Source of the DNA: Calothrix anomala FACHB-343
GTDB lineage: Bacteria; Cyanobacteriota; Cyanobacteriia; Cyanobacteriales; Nostocaceae
Assembly (NCBI RefSeq): GCF_014696435.1
Contig: NZ_JACJQG010000042.1
Location: 19,025-83,024, forward strand
Direction of reading: 5' to 3'
Length of the DNA: 64,000 bases
The position numbers were made by a program, and so were the translations under genes. How positions within the stretch are numbered: the stretch's first letter is position 1; each line of letters begins with the position of its first letter. A model generated the notes under the pieces. The model was not told where the DNA came from. It saw only the letters and a list, made by a program, of their open reading frames with translations, and made no database searches. This document shows positions 1 through 10,377 of this stretch, in pieces.

Positions 1-135
1 TGATAAATTCTCTGCGTCATTATTTTCCTGGGGTTCCTTGTCTGTGACATCCAACTGGACTTGATAAAAATTAGCTTGTACAGCTAGCACTGTACCTAAT
101 AACTGTCCAGTGGTGAAATTAACTGTTCCTGTCAT
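1..135 (-). CDS. rsgA: Ribosome small-subunit biogenesis GTPase RsgA, N-terminal fragment
   Basis: Only the first 45 codons lie in the window; the gene runs off the left edge. The start of the product (about residues 9-30, GQLLGTVLAVQANFYQVQLD) resembles the OB-fold N-terminus of RsgA/YjeQ/EngC, the GTPase that checks late maturation of the 30S subunit. The GTPase domain is outside the window, so the call rests on this short stretch and on gene order. Its ATG overlaps the stop of the upstream TusA-like gene (ATGA), which implies translational coupling at the end of the dnaJ operon. Confidence 0.7.
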   Translation of the reverse strand, partial: MTGTVNFTTGQLLGTVLAVQANFYQVQLDVTDKEPQENNDAENLS

Positions 136-389
136 TGGGCGATCGCAGGACGGCGTACTAACAAGGAAAAATAACCAGTGCAATCTGCAATTTGTTCTAC
201 CTGATAGCCTGCCATAGACAAGCTATCAGGAACCTGCTCAATTGGTTCGCCAGGATCTAGCCACACTTCTAGCAAACTTCCCGGTGGCATTTTTTCCAGA
301 CGTAACTTTGTCCGCACAAAATTAATCGGGCAAGGAGTACCGCGCAAATCCAATTGAGCATCAGGAGATGATAGAGAAGATACAGTCAT
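132..389 (-). CDS. TusA/SirA-family sulfur-carrier-like protein
   Basis: An 85-residue protein of TusA-family length. The family signature lies at about residues 15-35 (LDLRGTPCPINFVRTKLRLE), with the sulfur-accepting Cys in a C-P-I-N context; the second proline of the usual CPxP motif is replaced by Asn. TusA-like proteins pass persulfide sulfur to tRNA thiolation or cofactor assembly, but the partner here is unknown. The ATG shares one base with the dnaJ stop codon (TAATG), and its own stop overlaps the rsgA start, so dnaJ, this gene and rsgA look co-transcribed and coupled. Family assignment is firm; the physiological role is not. Confidence 0.85.
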   Translation of the reverse strand: MTVSSLSSPDAQLDLRGTPCPINFVRTKLRLEKMPPGSLLEVWLDPGEPIEQVPDSLSMAGYQVEQIADCTGYFSLLVRRPAIAQ

Positions 390-1516
390 TACTTAAACAG
401 ATTACCCAAGAATCCTTCTAGACCGCCCTTACCAGTGCGCTCTCCCTTAATTTTAGCTAGCTTCTCTAACAATTCTCTCTCCTCTGGGGTGACCTTGTTA
501 GGAATATCAATCAGCACTGTCAGCAAATGGTCGCCACGGCTCACAGGATTACCTAAGCGCGGTACACCACGATTTTCTAATTTCATCACTGTATTGGGTT
601 GAGTACCTGCGGGAATGATTAATTCCACCGGGCCATCAACTGTCTCTACTTCCAAACGACAGCCTAAAATTGCTTGCAGGTAACTAATTTTGATTTCTGA
701 GAGAATGTTAATGCCGTCACGCTGAAATTCGGCATCTTCATTCACGAATAAGTAGACGTACAAGTCTCCGGGAGGGCCGCCTCTTTGACCTGCATCTCCT
801 TCTTGAGAAATGCGCAGACGAGTACCGTTATCTACACCAGCCGGAATCGTAATTTTCAGCTTCTTGGTGATTTGATTTGTGCCTTTACCCTCACAGGCAT
901 CACATTTATCTTCAATCACCATTCCTGTCCCATTACAGGTAGGACAAGTAGAAACTTGGGTAAAACTACCAAAAGGCGTTCTGGTAACGCGGCGGACTTG
1001 ACCCGAACCGCTACAAGTTGAACAAGTGCGTGGGCGAGTACCTGGTTTCGCACCTGAACCGCTACAAACATCACAGGTTTCTAGATGGGAAATGCGAATT
1101 TCCTTTTCACCACCAAATACCGCTTCTCGAAAATCTAACTTCAGGTCTAATCGCAGGTCGTCACCCCGCACCGGGCCGCTACGTCTTCTTTGAGTCGGGC
1201 CGCCCATTCCCCCAGCAAAGCCACTGAAAATGCTCTCAAAAATATCGGCAAAGCCGCCCATATCACCCATATCTTGAAAGCCAGACGCCGCCGCACCAGA
1301 GACACCAGCCTCTCCAAAACGGTTGTAACGCTCTCTCATTTCTGGCTCAGAAAGCACTTCATAAGCGCGGTTAATTTCCTTGAACCGCTCCTCTGCTCCC
1401 GGTTCTTTGTTCACATCTGGGTGATACTTCCGGGCTAATCGGCGGTAAGCTTGTTTGATTTCTTCTTTGTCGGCGTCACGAGAGACACCCAGAATTTCAT
1501 AATAGTCGCGGGCCAT
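389..1516 (-). CDS. dnaJ: Chaperone DnaJ (Hsp40, type I)
   Basis: Co-chaperone that stimulates DnaK ATPase and delivers unfolded clients. The 375-residue product has all type I parts in order: a J domain at about residues 1-70 with the HPD motif, a Gly/Phe-rich linker, four CxxCxGxG zinc-finger repeats ([32 protein letters not shown]), and the C-terminal substrate-binding beta domains. The start was set at the ATG encoding [11 protein letters not shown], because the 12 codons upstream in the same frame are not family-like. It lies downstream of grpE and dnaK on the same strand, but a 756-bp gap separates it from dnaK, so it may have its own promoter. Confidence 0.97.
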   Translation of the reverse strand: MARDYYEILGVSRDADKEEIKQAYRRLARKYHPDVNKEPGAEERFKEINRAYEVLSEPEMRERYNRFGEAGVSGAAASGFQDMGDMGGFADIFESIFSGFAGGMGGPTQRRRSGPVRGDDLRLDLKLDFREAVFGGEKEIRISHLETCDVCSGSGAKPGTRPRTCSTCSGSGQVRRVTRTPFGSFTQVSTCPTCNGTGMVIEDKCDACEGKGTNQITKKLKITIPAGVDNGTRLRISQEGDAGQRGGPPGDLYVYLFVNEDAEFQRDGINILSEIKISYLQAILGCRLEVETVDGPVELIIPAGTQPNTVMKLENRGVPRLGNPVSRGDHLLTVLIDIPNKVTPEERELLEKLAKIKGERTGKGGLEGFLGNLFK

Positions 1517-2272
1517 ATAGCAAAGGTAAAAGTTAGAAGGAAGAAAGCACAAGAGCCACTGCGTCCTTAGAGATTTTCCAGCTTGTATAAGCTTGGTAGG
1601 ATGTGGCGTGGCAGAAAGTAGAGGGCAAAAGGTAGTAGTTAAATTTTGTTAATAATTGATTTTACCTTTTCCCCTTTACAAAAATCACCAGCAAGTATTA
1701 AGCAACAGGTGCTTTGCTCGTGAGAGACGATAAAAGCTACGGAAAGGACGAGCAAAGCAGAACCCTGCTCTGACTTCTCACTACCTGATGCTGTCTCTTT
1801 TACAATTGTGCTACGTAGGTAAGGAAAAACCCGCCCATCCACCAGAGGGGCTAGCCGCACTATTAGGTGTGGAAAACCCCCCTTTAGTGTTTTGGTATCT
1901 GTGCTGGGATGTATCTAGCCCACGGCAATTTGTTTCTACAATCTAGCAAAATTAGAGATGAGGAACTATGGATCGGGATCTAGGGACAAGGAAAGACTTG
2001 ATCTCTAATTCCTCATACCAATCCCTAGAACCTTATCTCCCAAGCCCTAATACTAAATTACGCCTGATGCGAATTAGAAACACCTTTGATCCCATCAATT
2101 TTTCTAGATGTGCCCAAAATAATGATTTTGGGGCTACCAACCAAATTACAAGGGTTTTAAATCTTAATTCACATTAAACGTAAATTCTTAATTCTTAATT
2201 TTTTAATTACCTGTCGCCAATTCTCTGTCGCCAATTCTCTGTCGTCAATTTCCTGTCGCCAATTTCTAATCT
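1517..2272. other. Long gap between dnaK and dnaJ with a hairpin
   Basis: No convincing gene. It holds a perfect 12-bp inverted repeat (TGCTTTGCTCGT at 1710-1721 with its complement at 1748-1759, 26-nt loop) and, next to the dnaK stop, four 14-bp tandem units. Open frames here are short and show no family features. The gap should contain the dnaK terminator and perhaps a dnaJ promoter on the minus strand; neither could be pinned down. Confidence 0.6.
2211..2266. repeat. Four tandem 14-bp units downstream of dnaK
   Basis: Four consecutive 14-bp units of the form CTGTCGCCAATTCT (2211-2224, 2225-2238, 2239-2252, 2253-2266) with one or two substitutions in the last two. The period of 14 is twice the 7-bp period of cyanobacterial short tandem repeats seen elsewhere in the window. 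Confidence 0.9.
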
Positions 2273-4231
2273 CTAATCTATGGCTTCATAATCAGCCTGT
2301 GCAGTATTTTCTTCATCAAAATCAAAGTTAAATTGTGGTATCAGTGTTCCACTAATTGGTTGTTCTGGTTCTGAAACCACTTCTTGTTGGGCAACTTTTG
2401 GTTCTTCCCCAGTTTGGGTGTTAGCACGGTTGTAGACGTTAGCACCGATAGCAAAAAGAGTTTTTTGGAAGTCGTCCAAGTTCTGCTGGAATTCCTGTAG
2501 AGAAATTTGAGAGTTAGTCATGGCTGCTTGCAGTTGTTTGACTTTCTCATTAGCCAAATTTTTCATTTCTTCGGGAATGAACTCGCCATTATCCTTTAAA
2601 GTCGATTCGTAGCTAAAGAATAGATTTTCAGCCTGATTTTTCAGTTCAACTAGTTCTTTACGCCTTCTATCATCTTCAGCAAACACTTCAGCAGCTTGGC
2701 GCATCCTTTCAACTTCTTGACTAGTTAAACCACCAGTATTAGTAATTCTGATACTTTGCTCTCTACCTGTGCCTTTGTCTTGGGCAGAAACTTTGAGGAT
2801 ACCATTGACATCGATATCAAAAGCAACTTCAATTTGGGGCACACCACGGGGTGCTGGCGGGATTCCTGCTAGCAAGAACTTACCCAGACTTTTGTTATCT
2901 CTTGCCATTGCTCGTTCACCTTGCAGGACATGAATTTCTACTGAAGTTTGTCCATCAACGGCTGTAGAAAAAATTTGCCCTTTACTGGTAGGAATTGTGG
3001 TGTTACGTTCGATGATTTTGGTAAATACCTCACCCAAGGTTTCAATACCCAAAGATAGAGGAATGACATCCAACAATAAAAGATTATCAACTTCTCCACC
3101 CATCACCCCAGCTTGGATCGCCGCACCAAGAGCTACTGCTTCATCGGGGTTAACGGAGCGATCGGGAGTTTTCCCATTAAAAAACTTGATCAAGGCGTTT
3201 TGGACTGCTGGAATGCGAGTAGAACCACCAACCAAAATAATCCGATCGATGTCTTGTGCTTTGCACTCGGCATCTTTCATCGCTTGAGTCATCGGTTCGA
3301 TGGTGGCTACGACTAAATGTCCTGTAAGTTCTTCAAATTTTGAGCGGGTAAGTTCTAGTTCTAGATGTTTTGGGCCTGTTTCATCGGCGGTGATAAAAGG
3401 CAAGTTAATCGAGGTACTCAGCATACTCGAAAGTTCAATTTTTGCCTTTTCTGCAGCTTCGCGCAGGCGCTGCAATGCCATTTTATCTTGTGACAGGTCT
3501 ATCTTCTCTTGTTCTAGGAAACCTTCAATGATCCAGCGCAATACACAGTCATCAAAGTCATCGCCGCCTAGCTGATTATTACCATTAGTCGCCTTAACTT
3601 CAAAAACCCCATCTCCCAGTTGCAGGATGGATACGTCAAAAGTGCCACCTCCCAAGTCAAAGACAAGAATTAGCTGCTCTTGGTCTTGTTTATCTAAACC
3701 AAAAGCTAAAGCTGCGGCTGTAGGTTCATTAATGATTCTTAAAACTTCTAGCCCAGCAATTGTCCCAGCATCTTTAGTTGCTTGTCTTTGAGCGTCGGTG
3801 AAATAGGCTGGTACGGTAATTACTGCCCGATCTACAGTTTCACCCAAGAAATTCTCTGCATCCTGCTTCAGCTTTTGCAGAATCATGGAAGATATTTCTT
3901 GGGGTGTATAGTTACGTCCGCGAATTTGTACATCTACGGTATCATCTCGACCTTTAACACAGGTATAAGGCGATCGCTCGCGTTCTGCTGCGGTTTCTTC
4001 CCAACGACGACCGATAAATCTTTTGATACTAAAGACTGTGTTTTCCGCATTAGTCACGGCTTGCCGCTTGGCTAGCTGACCGACCAAGCGATCGCCCCCC
4101 TTGCCAAATCCTACAATACTTGGAGTTGTGCGCCCACCTTCGGAATTAGCAATTACAACTGCTTTCCCGCCTTCCAAAACAGCGACGCAACTATTAGTAG
4201 TGCCTAAATCGATTCCTATAACTTTTCCCAT
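2273..4231 (-). CDS. dnaK: Molecular chaperone DnaK (Hsp70)
   Basis: A 652-residue Hsp70, the ATP-dependent chaperone that works with DnaJ and GrpE. The nucleotide-binding domain shows the phosphate-1 motif [12 protein letters not shown] near the N-terminus, the phosphate-2 motif [12 protein letters not shown] at about 190, and the adenosine motif [11 protein letters not shown] at about 335. The substrate-binding beta domain ([14 protein letters not shown] region) and helical lid follow, and the C-terminus is acidic. It is the middle gene of grpE-dnaK-dnaJ. Cyanobacteria usually have several dnaK copies; linkage to grpE and dnaJ suggests the main cytosolic one, but the paralogue number is not assigned. 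Confidence 0.97.
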   Translation of the reverse strand: MGKVIGIDLGTTNSCVAVLEGGKAVVIANSEGGRTTPSIVGFGKGGDRLVGQLAKRQAVTNAENTVFSIKRFIGRRWEETAAERERSPYTCVKGRDDTVDVQIRGRNYTPQEISSMILQKLKQDAENFLGETVDRAVITVPAYFTDAQRQATKDAGTIAGLEVLRIINEPTAAALAFGLDKQDQEQLILVFDLGGGTFDVSILQLGDGVFEVKATNGNNQLGGDDFDDCVLRWIIEGFLEQEKIDLSQDKMALQRLREAAEKAKIELSSMLSTSINLPFITADETGPKHLELELTRSKFEELTGHLVVATIEPMTQAMKDAECKAQDIDRIILVGGSTRIPAVQNALIKFFNGKTPDRSVNPDEAVALGAAIQAGVMGGEVDNLLLLDVIPLSLGIETLGEVFTKIIERNTTIPTSKGQIFSTAVDGQTSVEIHVLQGERAMARDNKSLGKFLLAGIPPAPRGVPQIEVAFDIDVNGILKVSAQDKGTGREQSIRITNTGGLTSQEVERMRQAAEVFAEDDRRRKELVELKNQAENLFFSYESTLKDNGEFIPEEMKNLANEKVKQLQAAMTNSQISLQEFQQNLDDFQKTLFAIGANVYNRANTQTGEEPKVAQQEVVSEPEQPISGTLIPQFNFDFDEENTAQADYEAID

Positions 4232-4459
4232 ACAATTCAGTATTATTACGGATTTTTGTAGCTACAAATCTCTGCGGACTATGCGGACTATCTTATTTGA
4301 TTTTTTTGTGACAGACAAATACTGACGGAAATATTGATAAGAGATCGGGTCTGAGGCATAAAGCTTGGGGAATTTGTTTCCCTGTCGGATAATTTCCTCG
4401 TCTCCCTTTCTCCTATCCGATCCATCAGTTAGTATCTTTATTTGCACTTCAGCTCAGTT

Positions 4460-4509
4460 TTGCTCGCCCTGACAAAAACCAAGGCACTTTTGGTCAGTGA
4501 GGCGAGCAA
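4460..4509 (-). terminator. Hairpin downstream of grpE
   Basis: TTGCTCGCC at 4460-4468 pairs with GGCGAGCAA at 4501-4509, and an inner CTGAC/GTCAG stem extends the pairing. It lies just after the grpE stop codon on the minus strand. It may terminate or attenuate transcription toward dnaK; there is no clear U-tract. Confidence 0.45.
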
Positions 4510-4516
4510 CTACAGT

Positions 4517-5254
4517 TTATGAGTTAGCGGGACTCGACTGATCGTCTGGTGCTGGTGCATCTTCTTTAGGCGCAGCTACTTTCACCATTGCATGGCGCAG
4601 TATGCGATCGCCCAAGTAATAACCACGTACTAACTCTTCTAACACTGTTCCTTCTGGATGTTCATCCGTAGGTTCGCGCATTACAGCTTCATGGAGATTA
4701 GGGTCGAATTCTTGACCTTCAGGGCGCATGGGGGAGACACCAAGACGTTTTAAGCAATCGACTAATTGTTTGTAAACGCCTTGGTAGCTTTTATGAATAG
4801 TCATTTCACCATCGGTTTGTGGTTTGAGGTGCGATCGCGCCCGCTCAAAGTTATCGACTACTGGTAATAGTTCCGTAATCGTGTTGCGCTTCACCTGCAC
4901 TTCTAAATCTTCTTTTTCTTTTTGATTACGTTTACGGTAATTCTCAAAATCTGCCGCAATTCGCATATATTGATTGCCGCGTTCTTCTAATTGCGCTTTG
5001 AGTGACTCGATTTGTTGAGTCAATTCTCCTAAAGCTGCTGTATTCGGTTCAACTTTCTCAGTCGCTGCGGCAGAATTTTCTGATGTAAATGCAGTTCCCG
5101 ATAGATTATCTTGCGCTACTGGCTCAGTTACTTCGCTGCCAGAGTCGTTGGCGTTGATTTCGACTGGGGAGTCACTCTTCATTGCTTGCTTTACCTCTGT
5201 GGGTTCACCCAATTGTTGGCTTGTATTGTTTACCTGTTTATTTTCGTCTATCAT
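4517..5254 (-). CDS. grpE: Nucleotide exchange factor GrpE
   Basis: GrpE releases ADP from DnaK. The product has a long acidic, low-complexity N-terminal region (about 90 residues), then the dimeric coiled coil ([20 protein letters not shown]) and the conserved core with [21 protein letters not shown] and the beta-domain signature (about residues 150-235, with [19 protein letters not shown]). The ATG encoding MIDENKQ at 5254 was chosen over an ATG 14 codons upstream, because the upstream codons do not resemble the family. It is the first gene of the minus-strand cluster. No CIRCE (TTAGCACTC-N9-GAGTGCTAA) operator was seen in front of it. Confidence 0.95.
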   Translation of the reverse strand: MIDENKQVNNTSQQLGEPTEVKQAMKSDSPVEINANDSGSEVTEPVAQDNLSGTAFTSENSAAATEKVEPNTAALGELTQQIESLKAQLEERGNQYMRIAADFENYRKRNQKEKEDLEVQVKRNTITELLPVVDNFERARSHLKPQTDGEMTIHKSYQGVYKQLVDCLKRLGVSPMRPEGQEFDPNLHEAVMREPTDEHPEGTVLEELVRGYYLGDRILRHAMVKVAAPKEDAPAPDDQSSPANS

Positions 5255-5739
5255 TGTCCACTCATCCCAGATACTATTTACGGCATTACACCACATCTAG
5301 CAACCGTTGGGATTTACGGCTGATGAATGCGGCGAGTTTTTTGCCAAATTTTCTAGGAAGTGATGTCACTGTCCTATTATTGTGACAAATAGCCAAGGTC
5401 TTAGCGTAGACCTTCCAAGGGCGGTAACCCGAACGGATTTAGTAGCTTTAGCAGTACATCCAGAGAATGAGTGGTAATTAATATTTTTTGTCCTTAATTT
5501 TGAGATACAAGTATTGTTTTTAACATAAAAATACTGAAAAGAAAATTTTTAGCTTGCGCAAAAGCTATAGTGCTGCTGTTGCGGATCGAGTATAGATGGC
5601 TTCTGCTGGATTGGTGGTGCTGGATTTTTTCGGCAGCAAGGAAAATTTTTGTCAGGAATTTACTCAATGTCAATGAGAATTATCTGCCACAGCCTGGGAA
5701 TACTTTATTCAGAGGTTTTTCCCTATTCATTGCTCAATT
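5255..5739. other. Divergent promoter region between grpE and pilB
   Basis: No supported gene in this stretch, which separates divergently transcribed grpE and pilB. It must hold promoters for both. A short palindrome AGTGATGTCACT lies at about 5358. No CIRCE, LexA or NtcA site could be defended. Confidence 0.5.
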
Positions 5740-7752
5740 ATGACTTACTCGTCCCCGCAACGGCGCAGTACCGCTCTCACTACCAAAACAGAGTTTTCGC
5801 CCTTTGGCAATAAGCTAGTGCAGTCTGGCTATGTTAATAGCGAACAGATGCGGCAGGCTTTGATGGAAAGCCGCAAATCCGGCACTCCGTTAACGGAGAC
5901 GCTGGAGTCAATTACTGGGCGACAACTATCACCTGAGTTACTCAGACAATACAAGAAACAGCAGTTATTTGAACTCAAAATACTATACGGTGTTGAATTC
6001 CTCGATCCGGAAGTCAACCAGCTAGGTAATACGATGGTGGGGAAACTCATTGAAACCCTCATCCCGGTAGATATTTGCCGTCGCCATCGCTTAATCCCTC
6101 TATCAAAACATGAAGACCAAAATCCACCCTGTGTTTTAGTGGCAATGGTCGATCCAGATAACCTGGAAGCTTCTGATGACCTGAATCGCATCTTGCGCCC
6201 CCAAGGTTTAGCTTTGCAGCGCATGGTAATTACCCAAGAGGACTACCAAAAGCTGATCAATCAATACCTAGATGAATTAGCTATTCGGCAAAAACATCTA
6301 GAGCAAGAAAAGTTTACAGATATCAATCAGGATCTGGAAAATCTTAACAATCTCGATATAGATGATGCGCCGGATGAGATGGAAGCTGACTTAGGCGCAG
6401 CGATGAAGGGTGCAGAAGATGCGCCGGTGATCAATCTGGTTAATAGAATTTTGGCGAAAGCCTTACACGAGAAGGTTTCAGATATTCATATTGAACCACA
6501 GGAAGAAAACCTGCGCATTCGCTTTCGTAAGGATGGGGTGCTGCGTGAAGCTTTCGATCCGCTACCGAAAAAAATCATTCCGGCAGTTACAGCTCGATTC
6601 AAAATCATCTCTAGCTTAGACATTGCCGAAAGACGTTTACCCCAAGACGGACGCATTCGCCGGATGTTTGAGGGACGCAAGGTGGATTTCCGAGTTAATA
6701 CTCTACCCAGTCGCTATGGGGAAAAGGTTTGTCTGCGGATTTTGGATAACTCCTCCACCCAACTAGGTTTGAATAAGTTGATTACTGACCAGGAAACCTT
6801 AGATATTGTTAAGGACATGGTTAGTCGTCCCTTTGGGTTGATTTTGGTCACAGGCCCGACTGGTTCTGGTAAAACCACCTCGCTGTATTCAGCATTAGCC
6901 GAAAAGAACTCTCCGGGAATTAACATCAGTACAGTGGAAGACCCGGTTGAGTACAGTTTGCCAGGGATTACCCAGGTACAGGTAATTCGGGAAAAAGGGC
7001 TAGATTTTGCCACCGCTTTGCGGGCGTTTCTGCGACAAGACCCGGATGTGTTACTAGTGGGTGAAACTCGAGACAAGGAAACCGCGAAAACAGCGATTGA
7101 AGCAGCTTTAACAGGTCACTTAGTATTAACTACCTTACACACCAATGATGCCCCAGGCGCGATCGCTCGTTTGGGCGAAATGGGTATTGAACCTTTCATG
7201 GTTTCCAGTTCTTTGATTGGGGTATTAGCACAACGCTTGATGAGACGTGTTTGTCCTGATTGTCGTGTTCCCTATACTCCGACAACCGAAGAACTAGCGC
7301 GTTATGGTTTATCTGCTTCTCAAGAGGTGAATGTCACTTTTTACAAAGCTAACACCTTATCCAACGAAGCCCAAACCGAAGCCAAAGCTAAAGGTCAGGT
7401 TTGCCCAACTTGTAGTGGTATTGGTTACAAAGGACGTTGTGGTGTTTACGAGGTCATGAGAATCACCGAAAACCTACAAACCCTGATTAACGAAGAAGCA
7501 CCAACAGAACGCATTAAAGAAGTAGCTGTGGAAGAAGGAATGAAAACCTTGCTGGCTTACAGCTTGGATTTAGTTCGCCAAGGTTCCACCACCCTAGAAG
7601 AAGTTGAGCGGGTGACATTCACTGATACCGGTTTAGAAGCTGAATTAAAAGCTAAACGCAAGAGTGGATTAACATGTCGCACTTGTGACGCCACATTACA
7701 ACCAGAATGGCTAGATTGTCCCTACTGTATGACACCGCGTTTTTCGGATTAG
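5740..7752 (+). CDS. pilB: Type IV pilus assembly ATPase PilB (GspE family)
   Basis: Cytoplasmic hexameric ATPase that drives pilus extension, needed for twitching motility and DNA uptake. The 670-residue product has a type II secretion E N-terminal domain (about residues 25-190), then the secretion ATPase core with Walker A GPTGSGKT at residues 372-379, Asp box (EDPVEY), Walker B (DPDVLLVGETRD) and His box (GHLVLTTLHTND). A tetracysteine zinc element follows (CPDC ... CPTC). An additional CxxC...CxxC pair (CRTC, CPYC) forms a small zinc-ribbon-like tail at about residues 645-665. First gene of a pilB-pilT-pilC cluster. Confidence 0.95.
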   Translation: MTYSSPQRRSTALTTKTEFSPFGNKLVQSGYVNSEQMRQALMESRKSGTPLTETLESITGRQLSPELLRQYKKQQLFELKILYGVEFLDPEVNQLGNTMVGKLIETLIPVDICRRHRLIPLSKHEDQNPPCVLVAMVDPDNLEASDDLNRILRPQGLALQRMVITQEDYQKLINQYLDELAIRQKHLEQEKFTDINQDLENLNNLDIDDAPDEMEADLGAAMKGAEDAPVINLVNRILAKALHEKVSDIHIEPQEENLRIRFRKDGVLREAFDPLPKKIIPAVTARFKIISSLDIAERRLPQDGRIRRMFEGRKVDFRVNTLPSRYGEKVCLRILDNSSTQLGLNKLITDQETLDIVKDMVSRPFGLILVTGPTGSGKTTSLYSALAEKNSPGINISTVEDPVEYSLPGITQVQVIREKGLDFATALRAFLRQDPDVLLVGETRDKETAKTAIEAALTGHLVLTTLHTNDAPGAIARLGEMGIEPFMVSSSLIGVLAQRLMRRVCPDCRVPYTPTTEELARYGLSASQEVNVTFYKANTLSNEAQTEAKAKGQVCPTCSGIGYKGRCGVYEVMRITENLQTLINEEAPTERIKEVAVEEGMKTLLAYSLDLVRQGSTTLEEVERVTFTDTGLEAELKAKRKSGLTCRTCDATLQPEWLDCPYCMTPRFSD

Positions 7753-7879
7753 TCAATAGTCATTGGTTATTGCTTATTGGCGATCGCCTAAATATTTATG
7801 CACGAACAACAACTAAAAATTGTATAGACGCGATTAATCGCGTCTCTAACAACTAACAACTAACTAGGGAAGTAAAACT
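7753..7879. repeat. Intergenic palindromic repeat between pilB and pilT
   Basis: Contains the 20-bp palindrome centred in AGACGCGATTAATCGCGTCT at 7826-7845, one of four copies in the window, plus a HIP1 site. The repeat separates two genes of one apparent operon and could form a hairpin in the transcript. Confidence 0.7.
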
Positions 7880-8995
7880 ATGGAAATGATGATTGAAGAC
7901 TTGATGGAACAGATGATTGAAATGGGTGGTTCGGATATGCATTTATCCGCAGGTTTACCTCCCTATTTCCGCATCAGTGGCAAACTCACCCCCATAGGCG
8001 ACCATGTATTAACCGCAGATCAGTGTCAGAGACTGATCTTTAGTATGCTCAATAATACCCAACGTAAAACCTTAGAGCAGACTTGGGAACTGGATTGTTC
8101 TTATGGGGTCAAGGGTTTGGCTCGTTTTCGCGTCAATGTTTATAAGGATCGTGGTTCCTATGCTGCTTGCTTGCGGGCGCTGAGTTCCAAAATTCCCAAC
8201 TTTGATAAATTGGGACTACCAGATGTGGTTAGGGAAATGACAGAAAAGCCCAGAGGATTAATTTTGGTGACTGGGCCGACTGGTTCTGGTAAAACAACTA
8301 CTCTCGCGGCGATGATTGACTTAATTAACCGCACCAAAGCCGAGCATATTTTGACAGTAGAAGACCCGATTGAATTTGTGTATGAACCAATTAAAAGCTT
8401 GGTGCATCAGCGCCAACTTGGTGAGGATACCAAAAGTTTTGCTAATGCTTTGAAAGCAGCTTTGCGGGAAGATCCAGATATTATTCTGGTAGGGGAAATG
8501 CGAGATTTAGAAACAATTTCCTTGGCTATTTCGGCTGCGGAAACCGGACACTTAGTATTTGGTACCTTACACACTAGCTCTGCTGCTCAGACAGTTGACC
8601 GGATTATTGACGTTTTTCCCCATGAAAGACAAACTCAAGTGCGGGTACAATTATCTAACTCTTTAGTGGCAGTATTTAGCCAAACTTTAGTACCCAAGAA
8701 AAATCCTAAACCAGGTGAATATGGTCGGGTAATGGCACAAGAAATTATGATTATTACCCCCGCTATTTCTAACTTGATTCGTGAAGGAAAAACATCGCAA
8801 ATTTACTCAGCAATTCAGACTGGCGGTAAATTGGGTATGCAAACTCTAGAAAAAGTTTTAGCCGATTTATATAAAGCTGGAACTATCTCCTTTGAAGCAG
8901 CGATGTCTAAGACTTCTAAACCGGATGAAATTCAACGTCTAATTGGTGGAGCGCCACCACAAGCTGCTGGTGCTGGGGCTAAAGCTCACCACTAA
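7880..8995 (+). CDS. pilT: Type IV pilus retraction ATPase PilT
   Basis: Hexameric ATPase that powers pilus retraction. It is 371 residues, the usual PilT length. The N-terminal PAS-like domain carries GGSDMHLSAGLPPYFRISGK (about 16-35). The ATPase core has Walker A GPTGSGKT at residues 132-139, the Asp box (EDPIEFVY), Walker B (DPDIILVGEMRD) and the His box (HLVFGTLHTSSAAQT). The C-terminal quarter lacks the PilB tetracysteine, which separates the two paralogues. An AGGGAAG ribosome-binding sequence lies about 8 bases before the ATG. The gene lies between pilB and pilC. Confidence 0.96.
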   Translation: MEMMIEDLMEQMIEMGGSDMHLSAGLPPYFRISGKLTPIGDHVLTADQCQRLIFSMLNNTQRKTLEQTWELDCSYGVKGLARFRVNVYKDRGSYAACLRALSSKIPNFDKLGLPDVVREMTEKPRGLILVTGPTGSGKTTTLAAMIDLINRTKAEHILTVEDPIEFVYEPIKSLVHQRQLGEDTKSFANALKAALREDPDIILVGEMRDLETISLAISAAETGHLVFGTLHTSSAAQTVDRIIDVFPHERQTQVRVQLSNSLVAVFSQTLVPKKNPKPGEYGRVMAQEIMIITPAISNLIREGKTSQIYSAIQTGGKLGMQTLEKVLADLYKAGTISFEAAMSKTSKPDEIQRLIGGAPPQAAGAGAKAHH

Positions 8996-9139
8996 TTAAT
9001 GCACAAATGAGAGGGCAAAGGGTGTAAATGAGGCAGAGGAATCAGTTGCACAATAAATCAGAACTATTGCTGATTACATATTGCCTCTTTACCCTTAATT
9101 ATTGACTATTGACTCTTGACTATTGTGAATTTATAGCCT

Positions 9140-10360
9140 ATGCCTAACTATGTTGCCCGTGTTCGGGATGCACAAGGAAAATCCAGAACTGAAAAATTAA
9201 CGGCTGAATCTCTGGCTCAAGCCCGTAATAATCTAAGAGATTTAGGTTTTGTGGTTCAAGACTTAAAAGAATCTCAAGGTAGATTCAGTTTTGATCTACA
9301 GAAATTCAAGAACTCGATGGTTAGTGTGTCTGTAAAGGATAAAGCGGTTTTTTCGCGTCAATTTGCCGTTTTAACTAATGCAGGTGTAGCTATTGTCAGA
9401 AGTTTAGGTGTACTGGCAGAGCAGTGCAGCAATCCTAAATTAAAAGCGGCTTTAACTGACATTGGGAATGATGTCCAAACCGGTACAAATCTTTCCGATT
9501 CAATGAGGAAACATCCTCAGTGCTTTGATAATTTATATGTCAGTATGGTGCAAGCTGGGGAAATTGGTGGTGTTCTCGATGAAGTTTTAAATCGTTTAGC
9601 TAAGTTATTAGAAGATGTTGCTCGGTTACAAAACCAAATTAAAGCAGCATTGTCTTATCCAGTTGTTGTGGGTTTTTTAGCAACTAGTATTTTCGTTGGG
9701 ATGACGGTTTTTTTGATTCCCATTTTTGCCAAAATTTTTAAAGATATCGGTATAGAATTACCTGCTCTAACACAATTTTTGATGAATTGTAGTGAGGTCT
9801 TACGCAGTTTTTGGTCGCTAGTAATTATTGCTGGATTTATAGGATTGAAAATTGCCTATAACCAGTATTACAAAACCCCCGTTGGTAAACTTACTATGGA
9901 CCGTGTTGCTTTGAAAATGCCTTTGTTTGGTGATTTGATTCAAAAAACCGCAGTTGCCCGCTTTAGCCGGACTTTTGGGGCGTTGACTCGTTCTGGCGTA
10001 CCAATTCTAACTTGTTTAGAAATTGTTCGGGATACATCAGGTAACCAAATTGTAGCTAATGCCATAGATGCAGCCCGGATAGAAATTCAGCAAGGTGGCA
10101 TGATTAGTGTTGCTTTGCAAAAAGAGGCAGTTTTTCCAGCTATGGCTATTCAGATGATTAGTATTGGTGAAGAAACTGGGGAATTGGATGGAATGTTAAT
10201 GAAAGTTGCCGATTTCTATGAAGATGAAGTTGAGCAAGCTGTTAAAGCATTAACGAGTGTATTAGAACCACTGATGATTGTGGTTTTAGGGGGAATGGTG
10301 GGGACGATTTTGTTAGCAATGTATTTGCCGATGTTCAAAGTATTTGAAAAGATGGGCTAA
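9140..10360 (+). CDS. pilC: Type IV pilus inner-membrane platform protein PilC (GspF family)
   Basis: Polytopic platform protein on which PilB and PilT act. The 406-residue product has the duplicated T2SSF fold. The first copy (about residues 65-190) starts with AVFSRQFAVLTNAGVAIVRSL and carries the VQAGEIGGVLDEVL signature. The second copy (about 270-395) has ARFSRTFGALTRSGVPILTCLEIV and ISIGEETGELDGML. Hydrophobic segments follow each copy, and the C-terminal segment (IVVLGGMVGTILLAMYLPMF) is typical. Third gene of the pilBTC cluster. Confidence 0.96.
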   Translation: MPNYVARVRDAQGKSRTEKLTAESLAQARNNLRDLGFVVQDLKESQGRFSFDLQKFKNSMVSVSVKDKAVFSRQFAVLTNAGVAIVRSLGVLAEQCSNPKLKAALTDIGNDVQTGTNLSDSMRKHPQCFDNLYVSMVQAGEIGGVLDEVLNRLAKLLEDVARLQNQIKAALSYPVVVGFLATSIFVGMTVFLIPIFAKIFKDIGIELPALTQFLMNCSEVLRSFWSLVIIAGFIGLKIAYNQYYKTPVGKLTMDRVALKMPLFGDLIQKTAVARFSRTFGALTRSGVPILTCLEIVRDTSGNQIVANAIDAARIEIQQGGMISVALQKEAVFPAMAIQMISIGEETGELDGMLMKVADFYEDEVEQAVKALTSVLEPLMIVVLGGMVGTILLAMYLPMFKVFEKMG

Positions 10361-10377
10361 AAAAAAGATTGTACAAC

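Noticed and set aside
2997-3575. Open frames on the plus strand within dnaK
   Set aside because: They lie antisense to a well-conserved dnaK and show no protein features; they result from the codon bias of the real gene.
5255-5420. CIRCE operator upstream of grpE
   Set aside because: No TTAGCACTC-N9-GAGTGCTAA match; AGTGATGTCACT is too short and differs.
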